A DNA stretch of 64,000 bases from Taudactylus pleione. Taxonomy: Eukaryota; Chordata; Amphibia; Anura; Myobatrachidae. Below are positions 60,501 to 64,000 of the stretch, one piece after another; position 1 is the first letter of the stretch, and each line of letters opens with the position of its first letter. The stretch is from assembly GCA_031769625.1 (NCBI GenBank), contig JAUIMM010002013.1:143086-207085 (forward strand), in the 5' to 3' direction. The notes below the pieces were generated by a model, which saw only the letters and a program-made list of their open reading frames with translations, ran no database searches and was not told the origin of the DNA. A program made the translations under genes and the position numbers.

Positions 60501-62500
60501 ATTCAATGCATTTTGGCCTAAAACTTGCATTTGCTGTTTTCTCTTAAATGCAGCATGGGAGAAAAACCATTTCACATCACATTTGTGGGTTTTGGTCTTC
60601 AACACATCCAGTGAAATTTTGAGCTGTCTGTGTTTGCTACAAGAGGAGATAACACAAAGTATGCGCTTTTGTTGTTTCCATTGCTTTCAATGCATTTTGG
60701 CCTAAAACGTGCATTTGCTGTTTTCTCTTAAACGCAACATGGGAGAAAAACCATTTCACATCACATTTGTGGGTTTTGGTCTTCAACACATCCAGTGAAA
60801 TTTTGAGCTGTCTGTGTTTGCTACAAGAGGAGATAACACAAAGTATGCGCTTTTGTGTTTCCATTGCTTTCAATGCATTTTGGCCTAAAACGTGCATTTG
60901 CTGTTTTCTCTCAAACGCAACATGGGAGAAAAACCATTTCACATCACATTTGTGGGTCTTGGTCTTCAACACATCCAGTGAAATTTTGAGCTGTCTGTGT
61001 TTGCTACAAGAGGAGATATCACAAAGTATGCGCTTTTGTTATTTCCATTGCTTTCAATGCATTTTGGCCTAAAACTTGCATTTGCTGTTTTCTCTTAAAC
61101 GCAACATGGGAGAAAAACCATTTCACATCACATTTGTGGGTTTTGGTCTTCAACACATCCAGTGAAATTTTGAGCTGTCTGTGTTTGCTACAAGAGGAGA
61201 TAACACAAAGTATGCGCTTTTGTTGTTTCCATTGCTTTCAATGCATTTTGGCCTAAAACGTGCATTTGCTGTTTTCTCTTAAATGCAACATGGGAGAAAA
61301 ACAATTTTACATCACATTTGTGGGTCTTGGTCTTCAACACATCCAGTGAAATTTTGAGCTGTCTGTGTTTGCTACAAGAGGAGATAACACAAAGTATGCG
61401 CTTTTGTGTTTCCATTGCTTTCAATGCATTTTGGCCTAAAACGTGCATTTGCTGTTTTCTCTCAAACGCAACATGGGAGAAAAACCATTTCACATCACAT
61501 TTGTGGGTCTTGGTCTTCAACACATCCAGTGAAATTTTGAGCTGTCTGTGTTTGCTACAAGAGGAGATATCACAAAGTATGCGCTTTTGTTATTTCCATT
61601 GCTTTCAATGCATTTTGGCCTAGAACTTGCATTTGCTGTTTTCTCTTAAACGCAACATGGGAGAAAAACCATTTCACATCACATTTGTGGGTCTTGGTCT
61701 TCAACACATCCAGTGAAATTTTGAGCTGTCTGTGTTTGCAACAAGAGGAGATATCACAAAGTATGCGCTTTTGTTGTTTTCATTGCTTTCAATGCATTTT
61801 GGCCTAAAACGTGCATTTGCTGTTTTCTCTTAAACGCAACATGGGAGAAAAACCATTTCACATCACATTTGTGGGTCTTGGTCTTCAACACATCCAGTGA
61901 AATTTTGAGCTGTCTGTGTTTGCTACAAGAGGAGATATCACAAAGTTTGAACTTTTGTTATTTCCATTGCTTTCAATGCATTTTGGCCTAAAACGAGCAT
62001 TTGCTGTTTTCTCTTAAACGCAACATTGGAGAAAAACCATTTCACATCACATTTGTGGTTTTTGGTCTTCAACACATCCAGTGAAATTTTGAGCTGTCTG
62101 TGTTTGCTCCAAGAGGAGCTAACACAAAGTATGTGCTTTTGTTGTTTCCATTGCTTTCAATGCATTTTGGCCTAAAACGTGCATTTGCTGTTTTCTCTTA
62201 AACGCAACATGGGAGAAAAACCATTTCACATCACATTTGTGGGTCTTGGTCTTCAACACATCCAGTGAAATTTTGAGCTGTCTGTGTTTGCTACAAGAGG
62301 AGATATCACAAAGTATGCGCTTTTGTTGTTTCCATTGCTTTCAATGCATTTTGGCCTAAAACGTGCATTTGCTGTTTTCTCTTAAATGCAAAATGGGAGA
62401 AAAACCATTTCACATCACATTTGTGGGTCTTGGTCTTCAACACATCCAGTGAAATTTTGAGCTGTCTGTGTTTGCTACAAGAGGAGATATCACAAAGTTT
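57520..62500. repeat. Third copy of the roughly 4.4-kb block, expanded by 6 monomers
   Basis: Starts with the rare caaagtgtgcgc variant (about 57530) and matches 29.2 kb at a 28330-bp offset and 37.7 kb at a 19868-bp offset up to about 59.97 kb. The stretch carrying the gcagcatggg cassette and the 183-bp unit is then repeated 1104 bp (exactly 6 x 184) further on, with 183-bp units at about 59753, 60853 and 61405. A hybrid unit near 60.12-60.19 kb joins a gcattcaatgc head to an aacgtgc/aaatgcaac tail and marks the joint of this extra duplication. Private changes include tctctgcttgc (about 59340) and cacatttgaggg (about 58556). Confidence 0.8.
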
Positions 62501-64000
62501 GAACTTTTGTTATTTCCATTGCTTTCAATGCATTTTGGCCTAAAACTTGCATTTGCTGTTTTCTCTTAAACGCAACATGGGAGAAAAACCATTTCACATC
62601 ACATTTGTGGGTCTTGGTCTTCAACACATCCAGTGAAATTTTGAGCTGTCTGTGTTTGCTACAAGAGGAGATATCACAAAGTATGCGCTTTTGTTGTTTT
62701 CATTGCTTTCAATGCATTTTGGCCTAAAACGAGCATTTGCTGTTTTCTCTTAAACGCAACATGGGAGAAAAACCATTTCACATCACATTTGTGGGTTTTG
62801 GTCTTCAACACATCCAGTGAAATTTTGAGCTGTCTGTGTTTGCTACAAGAGGAGATAACACAAAGTATGTGCTTTTGTTGTTTCCATTGCTTTCAATGCA
62901 TTTTGGCCTAAAACGTGCATTTGCTGTTTTCTCTTAAACGCAACATGGGAGAAAAACCATTTCACATCACATTTGTGGGTCTTGGTCTTCAACACATCCA
63001 GTGAAATTTTGAGCTGTCTGTGTTTGCTACAAGAGGAGATATCACAAAGTATGCGCTTTTGTTGTTTCCATTGCTTTCAATGCATTTTGGCCTAAAACGT
63101 GCATTTGCTGTTTTCTCTTAAATGCAACATGGGAGAAAAACCATTTCACATCACATTTGTGGGTCTTGGTCTTCAACACATCCAGTGAAATTTTGAGCTG
63201 TCTGTGTTTGCTACAAGAGGAGATATCACAAAGTTTGAACTTTTGTTATTTCCATTGCTTTCAATGCATTTTGGCCTAAAACTTGCATTTGCTGTTTTCT
63301 CTTAAACGCAACATGGGAGAAAAACCATTTCACATCACATTTGTGGGTCTTGGTCTTCAACACATCCAGTGAAATTTTGAGCTGTCTCTGTTTGCTACAA
63401 GAGGAGATATCACAAAGTATGTGCTTTTGTTATTTCCATTGCATTCAATGCATTTTGGCCTAAAACTTGCATTTGCTGTTTTCTCTTAAACGCAGCATGG
63501 GAGAAAAACCATTTCACATCACATTTGTGGGTTTTGGTCTTCAACACATCCAGTGAAATTTTGAGCTGTCTGTGTTTGCTACAAGAGGAGATAACACAAA
63601 GTATGCGCTTTTGTGTTTCCATTGCTTTCAATGCATTTTGGCCTAAAACGTGCATTTGCTGTTTTCTCTCAAACGCAACATGGGAGAAAAACTATTTCAC
63701 ATCACATTTGTGGGTCTTGGTCTTCAACACATCCAGTGAAATTTTGAGCTGTCTGTGTTTGCTACAAGAGGAGATATCACAAAGTATGCGCTTTTGTTAT
63801 TTCCATTGCTTTCAATGCATTTTGGCCTAAAACTTGCATTTGCTGTTTTCTCTTAAACGCAACATGGGAGAAAAACCATTTCACATCACATTTGTGGGTT
63901 TTGGTCTTCAACACATCCAGTGAAATTTTGAGCTGTCTGTGTTTGCTAAAAGAGGAGATAACACAAAGTATGCGCTTTTGTTGTTTTCATTGCTTTCAAT

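Larger units (their letters stand above)
13867..64000. repeat. Satellite array, right segment (about 184-bp monomer)
   Basis: The same family as the left segment, running unbroken for about 50 kb to the end of the window. It contains no other insertion. Subtypes recur in fixed order as cassettes. A common three-monomer cassette is an aaatgcaac unit, then a caaagtttgaac unit, then a ctctgtttgc/gcattcaatgc/gcagcatggg unit (e.g. 15040-15490, 18160-18610, 25900-26340, 30680-31120, 39150-39590, 43560-44000, 54590-55030, 63070-63500). Another is marked by catttgggcc, catggaagaaaaacc, ttcaatacatcc and ttttgtcttaaacg (18931, 20219, 21139, 26843, 34569, 55539; also 1303 on the left). A 183-bp subtype with cttttgtgtttcc occurs forward only from 31.4 kb on. 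No gene, promoter or RNA gene is visible. Confidence 0.98.

Noticed and set aside
13867..64000. Peptide-like MGEKPF reading of the atgggagaaaaaccatttc motif, resembling the linker of C2H2 zinc-finger proteins
   Set aside because: No Cys or His pairs with finger spacing surround it and the frame is not kept between monomers. It is a chance similarity.
1..64000. CRISPR array
   Set aside because: The repeats are contiguous 184-bp units with no unique spacers, in a eukaryotic context.
1..64000. CENP-B box in the monomer
   Set aside because: I looked for the ttcg...a..cggg pattern and saw none in the common monomer types.

Overview
This window is eukaryotic, almost certainly vertebrate, and consists of only two things: a very large tandem satellite array with a monomer of about 184 bp, and one non-LTR retrotransposon (LINE) inserted into it. 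Satellite fills 1-6717 and 13867-64000, about 56.9 kb or roughly 309 monomers. The LINE occupies 6718-13866 on the minus strand. I see no host protein gene, rRNA, tRNA or CRISPR array. The L1-like/Tx1-type two-ORF architecture suggests a fish or amphibian genome, but the species cannot be fixed from the sequence.

The LINE is about 7.15 kb and looks structurally complete. In sense order it has a short 5' UTR (13776-13866), an ORF1 of 1056 aa with three CCHC zinc knuckles, a 36-bp spacer with in-frame stops, and an ORF2 of 1125 aa. ORF2 carries an APE-type endonuclease, a reverse transcriptase with a YADD box and a C-terminal CCHC finger. A 473-bp A/T-rich 3' UTR ends in a short A-rich tail. 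Both ORFs are open from end to end, so the insertion is young or the family is still active. ORF1 would bind the RNA; ORF2 would nick the target and copy the RNA at the nick.

The satellite is not uniform. Diagnostic variants show it is a mosaic of monomer subtypes moved as cassettes. Five blocks of inverted monomers (near 5.55, 17.3, 25.0, 52.4 and 53.7 kb) share the same two breakpoints, so one inversion was copied through the array. Recent segmental tandem duplications are visible with shifts of 920, 1104, 1285, 2764, 4414 and about 4778 bp (LINE excluded), and a dispersed copy lies 8462 and 28330 bp away from its partners. Most shifts are close to whole numbers of monomers, as expected from unequal exchange or replication-based amplification. 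This is the structure of a centromeric, pericentromeric or other heterochromatic array.

The most interesting features are the LINE-satellite junctions (no target-site duplication, about 3 bp of satellite missing, a target present once per monomer), the discordant satellite subtypes on the two sides of the LINE, and the fixed-breakpoint inversion.
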